From assembly GCF_900111375.1 (NCBI RefSeq), contig NZ_FOHB01000005.1:288843-352842 (forward strand): 64,000 bases of DNA, read 5' to 3'. Shown piece by piece: positions 25,772-33,810 of this stretch. The DNA is from Pedococcus cremeus (GTDB taxonomy: Bacteria; Actinomycetota; Actinomycetes; Actinomycetales; Dermatophilaceae). Each line of letters begins with the position of its first letter. Position 1 is the stretch's first letter. The position numbers and the translations under genes are program-made. The notes under the pieces are model-generated. The model was not told where the DNA came from. It did no database searches and worked only from the letters and a program-made list of their open reading frames with translations.

Positions 25772-26602
25772 CTACTTCTGCGTGATGCCCGAGGGGGTGA
25801 CCACCGTCGACTTGTCGGTGCGCCAGACCGAGACGAGCACGAGGACGCCGAGGACAACGCCGCCGGCGAGGAGCGCGAGGCTGACGGGGCCAAGCCAGTC
25901 GCGGCCGTCGCTGTCGGCCAGGAATGCGGAGCTGTCCCAGATGCCGTGAGCGATCATGGCAGTCAGGAGGAGACCCCGGTAGCGCCGGAATGCGTACAGG
26001 GTCGCTCCCGAGAGTGCCGCGAGGACGATCTGGACGAGCTGGCTCGGCCCGGAGCCGACGAGGAGGTTCGGCAGGTGGAAGAGTCCGAAGGCGATCGCCG
26101 TCCACAGCGCGGCCACGGCCTCGGTGCGGCCGTTGGTCCGCATCGAGCGCAGGAAGATCCCGCGAAAGAGTGTCTCCTCGGCGAAGCCGACCAGGACCCC
26201 TGAGGCGATCACCACGAGCAGCAGGTTCACCTCCACCGTGCCCCAGTCGACTCCCGCGGCCCGCACGAGTATGGCTGCGACGAAGAAGTAGAGCGCAGCC
26301 TTCATGACCGCGGTCATCGGCAGCCGGCCCGGGTCGCGCCAGATCATGTCCCAGCGTGCGATCGCCAGGAAGGCGACGAGCAGCACCGAGCCGACCGCCA
26401 GGGGGAGGACGGCCGTGCGCAGACCGTTGGCCGGCGTGCTCACCCAGTCCACGTACGGGATGCCGGAGCTGAACTGGAGGCCGAAGACCACAACGATGTA
26501 GGCCACGATCATCGCGACGCCCATGAGCGGCGTGGGCTTGATGCGGTACCGGGCCGACCGGCCCGCCATGTCCTGGCCAGTCATCGTGTCTCGACCCGTC
26601 AT
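25772..26602 (-). CDS. CPBP-family intramembrane metalloprotease
   Basis: 276 residues, about eight membrane helices. FAEETLFRGIFLRSM contains the EExxxR motif, FGLFHLPN the FxxxH motif and AHGIWDSS a third conserved site. CPBP proteases process prenylated or signal peptides, and some bacterial members protect against bacteriocins. The ATG at 26602 follows GGAGAC. Monocistronic. Confidence 0.9.
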   Translation of the reverse strand: MTGRDTMTGQDMAGRSARYRIKPTPLMGVAMIVAYIVVVFGLQFSSGIPYVDWVSTPANGLRTAVLPLAVGSVLLVAFLAIARWDMIWRDPGRLPMTAVMKAALYFFVAAILVRAAGVDWGTVEVNLLLVVIASGVLVGFAEETLFRGIFLRSMRTNGRTEAVAALWTAIAFGLFHLPNLLVGSGPSQLVQIVLAALSGATLYAFRRYRGLLLTAMIAHGIWDSSAFLADSDGRDWLGPVSLALLAGGVVLGVLVLVSVWRTDKSTVVTPSGITQK

Positions 26603-26844
26603 CGAGGGGTCTCCTTCGGTTCCAACGGAGGCGGCAGCGCTCAGGCGAGGGTGCTGGGTGGATCCTTTCCGGACCACTGACGTCGCAGCATCACCCTGGT
26701 GGGATGAGGAGCCGGCGCAGCCCTTCGGTGCGAACGCCCTGCCCACCCGAGCACGCCTGGCACGCTTGGCCCACCTCCCAAGCGGGCGAGTGCGTGGGAC
26801 TTGTCACTCCGGGCGTCGTCGGGGTGCTCGAGCGGCTCGCCGGC

Positions 26845-27270
26845 TCAGAAGTAGCGCTGCCAGCCCGTTCCAGCCACGCGCGTCGAGCGCACGTGACCTC
26901 GGCCGTCCCCGGCATACACGAGGAACGTCCCCGCGGTGGTGAGGCCGACGACGTCGGCCTTCCCGTCGCCGGTGAAGTCACCCAGCGGCCCGACGGCCGC
27001 CAGCCCTGCCCAGCCGGTGCCGACCTTGGTGGGTGAGCCGCGAAGCCGCCCTTGCCGTTGCCCCGGTAGAGCCGCAGGACCCCCGCCCGGTCCACGGCCA
27101 GGACGTCGCGGGTTCGGTCTCCGTTGAAGTCCGCGGTTCCGAACACCCCCACCATGCCCTGCCACCCGGTGCCGATCCGGCGAGGGGGCCCCAGCCGGCC
27201 GCGCCCGTTGCCGGCGACGCTGCGCTCCGTCATGAAGTGGCCGTTGCTGGCCGTGCACAGCTCGAGTCGT
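26845..27270 (-). pseudogene. FG-GAP/VCBS repeat protein fragment, frameshifted
   Basis: Reads as the end of a secreted beta-propeller-type protein: RIGTGWQGMVGVFGTADFNG and RLYRGNGKGGF in one frame. After a one-base deletion near 27040, VGTGWAGLAAVGPLGDFTGD and AGDGRGHVRSTRVAGTGWQ follow in the next. The 5' part of the gene is missing: the fragment begins directly after the stop of the peptidase gene. It therefore looks like a truncated and frameshifted relic. Confidence 0.75.
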
Positions 27271-27284
27271 GCTGATGGACGCGG

Positions 27285-27968
27285 TTACGAGGGGAAGTGC
27301 CTCCACTGCCCCTCGGAGACGACCTCGACAGTCCCGCCGACCACCTTGATGGCCGTGTCCTCGTCGATGGCGTAGGCAGGTCCCACGATGTCCGCGGCCC
27401 ACTTCTCGGCATTCGCGATCGTGTTCCACGGCATGTCCGGGTGGTTCAGGTGCGGGAAGATCGAGAAGTCGACGACCCCCAGGGTGCTGTCGTCGCCGTC
27501 GGCCCCCTTCCACGAGACGAAGTCGTCCCCGATCCGGGGCGTCATGACCATGCTCCCGGCGCTCACCCCCACCCAGACCTTCTCCGGCAGCGACGGCAGG
27601 AGGTCCGCCAGCCCGGACTCCCGCATCCAGTGACACAGGTACGTCGCGTCGCCCCCGTCCACCAGAAGGACGTCAGCCTCTTGGAGCCAAGGGACCCAGC
27701 GCTCCTCGCCGATGGTGGTCAGCGCGGTGAGCTCGAGGAGGCCGACCGCCTTCCAGCCCAAGTCGCACATGGGAGCCGTTGGCCGGCCTGCCGGGGTCTG
27801 GCCGGTGACGAAGCGCCAGGCCGAGAACGGCGTGCACCAGGGGTGGCCGTACTCCGCTGTCGGGATGCAGAGAGCAGTCGAGTCGGCGATCGGCTTGCCC
27901 AGCAGGTCGAGCAGCGCATCACGGATGCTCGCGTTGGTGATGCCGCCAGACGTGAGCAGAAGTTTCAC
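27285..27968 (-). CDS. Peptidase E-like (S51 family) serine peptidase
   Basis: 227 residues, the size of PepE (alpha-aspartyl dipeptidase). VWVGVSAGSMVM is the nucleophile elbow with the catalytic Ser, VDGGDATYL the substrate loop and FPHLNHP the probable His. The fold is class I glutamine-amidotransferase-like. The GTG at 27968 follows GGGAGG. The upstream extension is rejected as non-family sequence. Cytosolic dipeptide degradation is likely. Confidence 0.88.
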   Translation of the reverse strand: MKLLLTSGGITNASIRDALLDLLGKPIADSTALCIPTAEYGHPWCTPFSAWRFVTGQTPAGRPTAPMCDLGWKAVGLLELTALTTIGEERWVPWLQEADVLLVDGGDATYLCHWMRESGLADLLPSLPEKVWVGVSAGSMVMTPRIGDDFVSWKGADGDDSTLGVVDFSIFPHLNHPDMPWNTIANAEKWAADIVGPAYAIDEDTAIKVVGGTVEVVSEGQWRHFPS

Positions 27969-28043
27969 GATGCCTCCCGGACGGGTGCGACTGTTCCGAT
28001 CTTGGCAAGAATGACTCCCAGGGCCTTCCGAACTCATCGGCGC

Positions 28044-28087
28044 GCGCGCATCGCTGCGCCGGCGTCGTCCGGCACAGCGATGCGCGC
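28044..28087 (-). terminator. Strong hairpin after the TIGR03118 gene
   Basis: GCGCGCATCGCTG and CAGCGATGCGCGC pair over 13 bp, extended inward by GCCGG/CCGGC past one mismatch. Confidence 0.75.
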
Positions 28088-28173
28088 TCGCCGCTCAACC
28101 TGTCCGAGCGAGGAGACGGCTACTTTCAAACCCCCTGCTGCACAGGGAGATTCACTTCAGCCAGAGGCCACGT

Positions 28174-29289
28174 TCAGCGTCGACGATTCGCCTCCAGCAG
28201 GCCCAGCAGCCCATGGGTCTCGTCCTGCGGCCCTGCGGTGAACAGCACGTCGTGGGTCGACCCTTCGGTGCCGTTGCCCCGCAACAGCGCCCAGAGGCCG
28301 TCGATCGCCAGCGCCTTCCCGCCCGATGTCCTCAGGCTGCCCCTGAACGCGAGGGTGGCGGGACTGAAGGCGTTGATGCGCCCGTCACCGAAGTTGCCGA
28401 CGAGCAGGTCGCCGGAGAACGTTCCGAAGCCCGACGGGGCCACGGTCATGCCCCAGGGCGCGTTCAGGACGCGATGGGCCTGCAGGCGGCGCAGCAGCAT
28501 GCCGTCGAGGGTGAAGATGTCGACGCGCCCACGCCCCGCGCCCGCGACCTCATCCTTGCGCTGCTTGTCCTGTTGGGCGTACGAGACGTAGACCTTGGTG
28601 CCGGCCACCATGACGTTGAAGGGCGCGTACCCACGCGGCATACGGGCGTCGCTGAAGGCACCCGGGACGCGGACTCGGTGGAACGCCCCGTCGTAGACGT
28701 CGACGCGCGCACCGGAGAAGTTCGCGACGTACAGGCGCGGACCGTGCGTCGTCTGCCCCATGGCCACGCCCTTCTCGACCGCCCCACGAGTGACGACCGC
28801 GTCGACGGCGTGTGTGGAGGGTGCCGTCGCGGAGCCGCCCACGGTGGGAGCCCACCCGGTGAGGTGCCCGGTCTCCCCGACGAACAGGAACCGCGCCGGA
28901 GCCGCTGCACCCCTGCTGCGGATGACGAAGGACGTCGTGGGGTTCGACACCTGTCCTGTCGGCGCACCTCCGGGGATGCGCACGACCAGGGGCAGCACGG
29001 TCTGCCGGCTGCCGCGGACGCCGCCGGAGTACAACGTGGCCACGCCGGGCCCGTTGTCCGAGACCCACAGGGGGCTGGTGCCCAGGTATGACGCGCCCCA
29101 CGCGTTCACGAGGTGAGGGTCAGTCACCTTGGCCCGGCCAGGCACGTCGGAGACCAGGTTGACCTGGTGGTAGGTCGAGGGGGCGGTCGCCATCGCGACG
29201 GGGGCGGTGACGGCCAGGAGCCCGAAGGCTGTGCCGAGGCTGGCACCCAGCGCCAGCGACGGGGAGGGACGACGAACTGTGCTGGTCAT
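28174..29289 (-). CDS. Secreted TIGR03118-family beta-propeller protein
   Basis: 371 residues with an N-terminal signal peptide (RRPSPSLALGASLGTAFGL, cleavage near PVAMATAPS). The family pattern is visible: QVNLVSDVPGRAKVTDPHLV, NAWGASYLGTSPLWVSDNG, and late VGNFGDGRINAF. Such proteins are exported and of unknown function. The ATG at 29289 follows GGGAGGTC. It is divergent from the MDMPI-type gene and not obviously in an operon. Confidence 0.85.
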   Translation of the reverse strand: MTSTVRRPSPSLALGASLGTAFGLLAVTAPVAMATAPSTYHQVNLVSDVPGRAKVTDPHLVNAWGASYLGTSPLWVSDNGPGVATLYSGGVRGSRQTVLPLVVRIPGGAPTGQVSNPTTSFVIRSRGAAAPARFLFVGETGHLTGWAPTVGGSATAPSTHAVDAVVTRGAVEKGVAMGQTTHGPRLYVANFSGARVDVYDGAFHRVRVPGAFSDARMPRGYAPFNVMVAGTKVYVSYAQQDKQRKDEVAGAGRGRVDIFTLDGMLLRRLQAHRVLNAPWGMTVAPSGFGTFSGDLLVGNFGDGRINAFSPATLAFRGSLRTSGGKALAIDGLWALLRGNGTEGSTHDVLFTAGPQDETHGLLGLLEANRRR

Positions 29290-29438
29290 GGATGACCTCC
29301 CGATTTGGAGCCGCCCGCAGGGAACAGCGGGCGTCCTCTTGAAGACGGGGTAGCGCGTCGCAGAGTTCACCGCCTGACCTCACAAGCACAGGCGAAATTC
29401 GCTGTCCGGCTGCGACCGCACGGTGGTAGACAGCCGCA

Positions 29439-30284
29439 GTGGACAGCGAGCTGGAGTTCCCCGACCTGCTGCGCCTGATCGACGAACGGTCGGCGGCGTT
29501 TCGCGTCGCGGTCGCCTCCGCACCGAGCCTCGAGGTGCCGGTGCCGACCTGCACCGAGTGGACGTTGTCCGACCTGGTGCAGCACCTGGGTCAGGGGCGC
29601 CGCCGCTGGGCCGCCGTTGTCGCCGCAGGGCCCTCCACCGTCGACCCGGCCACGCGAGCGACCCAGCGCATCGGCACGTCCGAGGAGACCGCTTCTGTGA
29701 AGGCCGCGCCCCGGGATCGGGAAGCCCTGGACACCTGGCTGGCGGAATCCACCCAGGAGCTGCTGGACGCCTTGCGCGAGGCCGGCCCGGACCGAAGTTG
29801 CTGGACGTGGTGGGGCACCTCGCAGTCCCCACAGACCTGCGGAGCCGTCGCCCGCCACCAGCTCCAAGAGGTCGCGGTGCACACCTACGACGCCCAGCTC
29901 GCCGTGGGCACTGCGCAGCCGCTGCCGGACGACGTGGCACTCGATGGTGTCGAGGAGTTCCTGTCGACCTGCGTCGCGACGACGGCCGCCTGGCCGCACG
30001 ATCCAGCGGTCGTCGACTACCACGCCACCGAGGGCCGCTCCTGGCGCCTCTGGCTCTCCGCCGACGGCGCACGGGCCGCCCGTCTCCCGGCGCCCACCTC
30101 CACAGGGAGCACCGCGGCCGGTGAGGACCACGCCCCGGTGCGCTACGCGCCATACGCCTCGGCCCGAGGAACGGCGGCCGAGCTCGTCATGGCTTTTTAC
30201 GGCCGAACGCCCGTCGAGGCTCTGGCGCTCGACGGCGACGGGCGGGTGTTCGACCAGCTCATCGCCTGGGAACCGGAGGCGTAG
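29439..30284 (+). CDS. Maleylpyruvate-isomerase-family (mycothiol-dependent) protein
   Basis: 281 residues, MDMPI/DinB-like four-helix fold. CTEWTLSDLVQHLGQG carries the first metal His and ARHQLQEVAVHTYDAQLA the second metal site with Glu/His. The C-terminal part (ARGTAAELVMAFYGRTP) is the second MDMPI domain. Family members use mycothiol in thiol transfer or isomerisation, supporting an actinobacterial source. The start is GTG. The substrate is unknown. Confidence 0.86.
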   Translation: MDSELEFPDLLRLIDERSAAFRVAVASAPSLEVPVPTCTEWTLSDLVQHLGQGRRRWAAVVAAGPSTVDPATRATQRIGTSEETASVKAAPRDREALDTWLAESTQELLDALREAGPDRSCWTWWGTSQSPQTCGAVARHQLQEVAVHTYDAQLAVGTAQPLPDDVALDGVEEFLSTCVATTAAWPHDPAVVDYHATEGRSWRLWLSADGARAARLPAPTSTGSTAAGEDHAPVRYAPYASARGTAAELVMAFYGRTPVEALALDGDGRVFDQLIAWEPEA

Positions 30285-30351
30285 ACCTGCGTGGACGTGA
30301 GAGAGCCGGGGCGTGCATGAGCCGCCGCGCCAAACATGACACCAACGGGCT

Positions 30352-30561
30352 ATGGAGCTTTGCCGGTCCCTCGGGCAGGTTTGCGCGGTGCCGTCCCCCG
30401 ACCCCCCAGGTGCCCCGACCTGTCCCGGATGCCTGAAGCCCATGCAGCGCGTTCGGCGCTCGCTGGTGCCCCACCTGTTCGAACGGGACCACGGCGGTCG
30501 CTTCACGGTGAGGTGGCGGTGCCCCGCCTGTCGTCGCGTGGAGACCGTCGCGCTGTCCTAG
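30352..30561 (+). CDS. Small Zn-ribbon protein (paralogue 2)
   Basis: 69 residues with CPGCLKPMQRVRRSLVP and RWRCPACRRVETVAL, the same four-Cys layout as the protein at 13949-14245. The internal PSPDPPGAP linker may mark a GTG start at about residue 13. No enzyme motif. A DNA- or RNA-binding or zinc-handling role is only a guess. Confidence 0.6.
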   Translation: MELCRSLGQVCAVPSPDPPGAPTCPGCLKPMQRVRRSLVPHLFERDHGGRFTVRWRCPACRRVETVALS

Positions 30562-30717
30562 TGGGCGGCCATCACAGGTACCGCGCGGCCGGTTCAGTTG
30601 ACACGTGGCACGGGGGCACAGATTACGCCCGGCGCACCGCATCCAACGCCAACCTGTGGCACCACGCCATTGGTGGAGGTCTCGGCGGAAGCGTGCAGCG
30701 TCAGCCAGACTGGCCGC

Positions 30718-31170
30718 ATGGGCACCGATGGCCCGCGAAAGCGCGGCGAGCGGGAGGAGCGGGCGGCGAACGCCGACTACCACGTGGCGGCGCAGCGACG
30801 CCGTGACGAGCAGGACGCGGCCAGGGCGCAGGTCCTCATCGACCGGTTCGTCGAGCGGGCGACGGAGTCCCGCCTCGCGACCGAGGAGCTGACCGCCCGC
30901 CCGTGGTCGGGGCGCGGTCGTTACCGCACCGGAGTGGTGGGCTGGTACCTGCGCCGCGACCGGTCGGTCGCCGTCGGCGCGGATGGCGCCTACTACGTCC
31001 TGGTCGTGCCGCCGGAGCGGTTCGGGCGCTGGCGCACGGTGCCGCTCGAGCCGACGCCCCCGTCGCTGCAGGTGGGGCGCGGCGGACGTGACGGGGAGTC
31101 GGTGACGCTCGAGACGCTCCTGGAGATGCGGCTCCAGTGGCCGGGCGCCGGGTCCGGGAACGCGCCCTAG
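30718..31170 (+). CDS. Hypothetical protein, charged N-terminus
   Basis: 150 residues. The first ~60 are very charged and likely coiled (EREERAANADYHVAAQRRR, DEQDAARAQVLIDRFVERA). The second half looks like a small folded domain (TGVVGWYLRRDRSVAVGADG, YYVLVVPPERFGRW). No family recognised. The ATG at 30718 is chosen because upstream sequence has no coding character. It ends with a 3-bp stop overlap against the convergent gene. Confidence 0.65.
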   Translation: MGTDGPRKRGEREERAANADYHVAAQRRRDEQDAARAQVLIDRFVERATESRLATEELTARPWSGRGRYRTGVVGWYLRRDRSVAVGADGAYYVLVVPPERFGRWRTVPLEPTPPSLQVGRGGRDGESVTLETLLEMRLQWPGAGSGNAP

Positions 31171-31844
31171 CGCTGCGCCTGGGCGGCGTGCCGGGCCACC
31201 TCGTCGGCGGGCACGGTGCGGCCGCCCTCGTCCCACGCCTCCGGGTTGCGGGCATACATGGTGCCGTATGCCGTGGTGCCCGGCTGGGTGCGCCAGCCCT
31301 CCGAGAGGGGGCCGAGGTCGACGGTGTCGTAGCCGATCTCGTCGAGCGCCTGGGTGACCACCTGCTTCGCCGCCGTGTCGTCTCCGGCGATGGCGAGGGC
31401 GGAGCGGTCATCGGCGCCGTGGGGACGGGCCAGCGAGGCGAGGTGCCCGAAGTAGATGTTGTTGAAGCCCTTGACGACCTTGGCGTCCGGCGCGTGCGCC
31501 TGGAGGAGCTCCGAGCTGGTGGTCGAGCCGTCGTCGAGCTGGGGAAAGGACCCGTCGCGCTGCGGGTAGTAGTTCATCGTGTCGATGACGACCTTCCCGG
31601 CCAGCGCCTCGGCCGGCACCTGCTGGTAGCGGCCGAGCGGGATGGTCACCACGACCACGTCAGCGGCCCGGGCCGCCTCCTCGCTGGTGGCCGCACGGGC
31701 GTGCGGGCCGAGCTCGGCCACGAGGTCCTGCAGCGTCTCCGGCCCTCGGCTGTTGCTCAGCACCACGTCGTGGCCCGCCGCGACGGCCAGCCGGGCGACG
31801 GTGCTGCCGATGTGTCCGCTTCCGATGAATCCCCAAGTGGTCAT
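31167..31844 (-). CDS. NADPH-dependent F420 reductase-type oxidoreductase
   Basis: 225 residues of the NADP-oxidoreductase/coenzyme-F420-dependent family. GFIGSGHIGSTVARLAV is the dinucleotide-binding GxGxxG turn, and VVLSNSRGPETL contains the Asn-Ser-Arg that selects NADP. KVVIDTMNYYPQRDG and KGFNNIYFG are typical of the family. True F420 use is not certain, since many relatives act on other substrates. Weak ribosome binding site. Confidence 0.86.
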   Translation of the reverse strand: MTTWGFIGSGHIGSTVARLAVAAGHDVVLSNSRGPETLQDLVAELGPHARAATSEEAARAADVVVVTIPLGRYQQVPAEALAGKVVIDTMNYYPQRDGSFPQLDDGSTTSSELLQAHAPDAKVVKGFNNIYFGHLASLARPHGADDRSALAIAGDDTAAKQVVTQALDEIGYDTVDLGPLSEGWRTQPGTTAYGTMYARNPEAWDEGGRTVPADEVARHAAQAQR

Positions 31845-31954
31845 GGCGTCGCAACACCACTGGGGCGGTCGGACAATCCGCACGGCCCTCAGGAGCGGGC
31901 GGTGGACCTCGGCAGCCGGACGCGGTGGACGTCAATAACCGGAGCCGGTGGACC

Positions 31955-33631
31955 TCAGTAGCCGGAGCCGAAGCCGCTGCGCGGCACGGTGGCCAGCACC
32001 TGCTGCTGGTAGTAGATCGGGCCACCCTCGTCCGCGGTCACCCCCGAGGGGTAATGGGTCGAGGCCGAGAGGGTGTAGATGTTCTTGGCCGAGATGGCCA
32101 GCCCGAAGTAGTCGCCGATGAACCCGTCGCCCCTCTGACAGGGATCCGTGGCGCCGGCGCAGGGGTACTGCGACAACCCGCCGAGCTTCTGCGCAGGCTG
32201 CTCGGGGTCCCAGGTGTCCTTCGAGACGCGTACGTTCGCGCCGACAGCCACTGCACCGCTGCCGCTGTCCTTGTAGGCCTGCACCGAGGTGTCGATGCAG
32301 AAGTTCGTCCGTCCGACGTCCGCCGACAGGATGCTCGGGTCCTTCGGGCAGGCCTGCCGCCGGTCGTAGAACGCGACGGCGACGGCGCCTCCCGGACCGG
32401 CCGCGACGGTGGGCTGGAACTGGTCGGTGCGGACACCGACGTCGCTGTTGTCGTTGACCAGCACCGGTGCCGTCCAGGTGGCGCCCCCGTCGGTGGACTG
32501 CGTCATCTTGACGTCAGCCTGGCCGCCGACGGCGTCCCAGTCCTCGTAGGTGAGGTAGAGGTGGCCGGCATACGTGGGGCTGGCCGCCAGGTTTGCCGCG
32601 ATGCCGCTGCGGAAGCGGGTGTTGGCGTAGACCTCACCGGGCGGCAGGGTCACGGTGGTGATCGGCACGAAAGCGCTGAACGAACGACCGTCGTCCTTGG
32701 ACCGCGCCACGTAGATCGTGGACGCGCCGCCATTTGGGGGGAACGACACGACTGAGACGTACACCGTGCCCACGGCGTCGATCTCCGGGTAGACGTAGGT
32801 GGCACCGGGCCCGACCTGGGACGGCGCGCTGATCGTCACCGCCTTGTCGAAGGTGTCCCCTCGGTCGCGCGAGACGGCCATCCGGACCTTGATGGACTGG
32901 CCGTTGAACACGGCCCACGCCGCGTAGACGTGGTCCTGGAACGCGTTCCCGGCGATGTGGTTCACGGCGACCCACTGCTTGTCCTCGACGTGCCCGAGCT
33001 GCAGCGCCGAGGCGTTGTTCGGCGGTTCGAGCGGCACGCCACCGTTGCCCTTGACCCAGTTGCGGCCGAGGTCGTCGCTGTAGGACAGGTCGATCTCGCC
33101 GTCCGGGTGGAGCCGGCTGGCGTCGAAGTAGGAGTTGAACGGCAGCATCGTCTGGTAGACCCGGCCCTTGGTGTCGAAGTCCGCGTTGGGGTCGGTGGTG
33201 TCGGTCCAGCTCGGCGGCATGGCTTGCGTGCCCGTCGAGAGGCAGTCGTAGCCCTGGACCTGGTTGTTGCCGGACGGCGCCCCGCCCGGCATCTGCATGG
33301 CGCCGATGTAGAACATGTAGAAGGTCGAGTACTTGTCGAAGAAGTACTTCGCGGCACCGACGAGGTCCTCGCTGCCGGGCTTGACCGCGAGCCAGGACTC
33401 GGAGTGGTTCGCGTTGAACGGGCCCTCCCGGCAGGTGCCCGCGACCGGCACCCGGGCGCCCGGCGGCACGGGGTAGCCACCGCCCGTGGTCGGGGAGCTG
33501 GCGACGACGTTGGTGAACGGCACGCTCTGTTGCCAGCCGGGGCCGGACGGGGCGGCGGTTGCCCCGCCAGCCGTCACCAGGAGCGGTCCTGCAAGGAGGG
33601 CCGCTATGGCAGCCGTCTGCAGTCGCTTCAT
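31955..33631 (-). CDS. Secreted sialidase-like beta-propeller (BNR repeat) protein
   Basis: 558 residues with a signal peptide (TAAIAALLAGPLLVTAGGAT). At least four Asp-box/BNR motifs are visible: SYSDDLGRNWV, SRDRGDTFDKA, SKDDGRSFSAF and STDGGATWTAP. Several Cys pairs in the mature part suggest extracytoplasmic disulfides. Classical sialidase catalytic residues could not be confirmed, so it may be a different propeller enzyme or binder. The ATG follows GGAGGAGAC. Confidence 0.8.
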   Translation of the reverse strand: MKRLQTAAIAALLAGPLLVTAGGATAAPSGPGWQQSVPFTNVVASSPTTGGGYPVPPGARVPVAGTCREGPFNANHSESWLAVKPGSEDLVGAAKYFFDKYSTFYMFYIGAMQMPGGAPSGNNQVQGYDCLSTGTQAMPPSWTDTTDPNADFDTKGRVYQTMLPFNSYFDASRLHPDGEIDLSYSDDLGRNWVKGNGGVPLEPPNNASALQLGHVEDKQWVAVNHIAGNAFQDHVYAAWAVFNGQSIKVRMAVSRDRGDTFDKAVTISAPSQVGPGATYVYPEIDAVGTVYVSVVSFPPNGGASTIYVARSKDDGRSFSAFVPITTVTLPPGEVYANTRFRSGIAANLAASPTYAGHLYLTYEDWDAVGGQADVKMTQSTDGGATWTAPVLVNDNSDVGVRTDQFQPTVAAGPGGAVAVAFYDRRQACPKDPSILSADVGRTNFCIDTSVQAYKDSGSGAVAVGANVRVSKDTWDPEQPAQKLGGLSQYPCAGATDPCQRGDGFIGDYFGLAISAKNIYTLSASTHYPSGVTADEGGPIYYQQQVLATVPRSGFGSGY

Positions 33632-33810
33632 GTCTCCTCCAACCCCTGGAGGGAGCGCGCACCCGGAACGCCCCGGCGCGCCCCTCGTCACCTCGAGGGT
33701 GCTCCTGGTGTGGAGGAATCACAAGGCCCGAAGCGGGCCGTCCGGACGGTGGGCCACGGCGCTCGGCCCGTGGCTCCCGCTGTCACGAGTCCGTTCTCAG
33801 GAGTCCGTTC

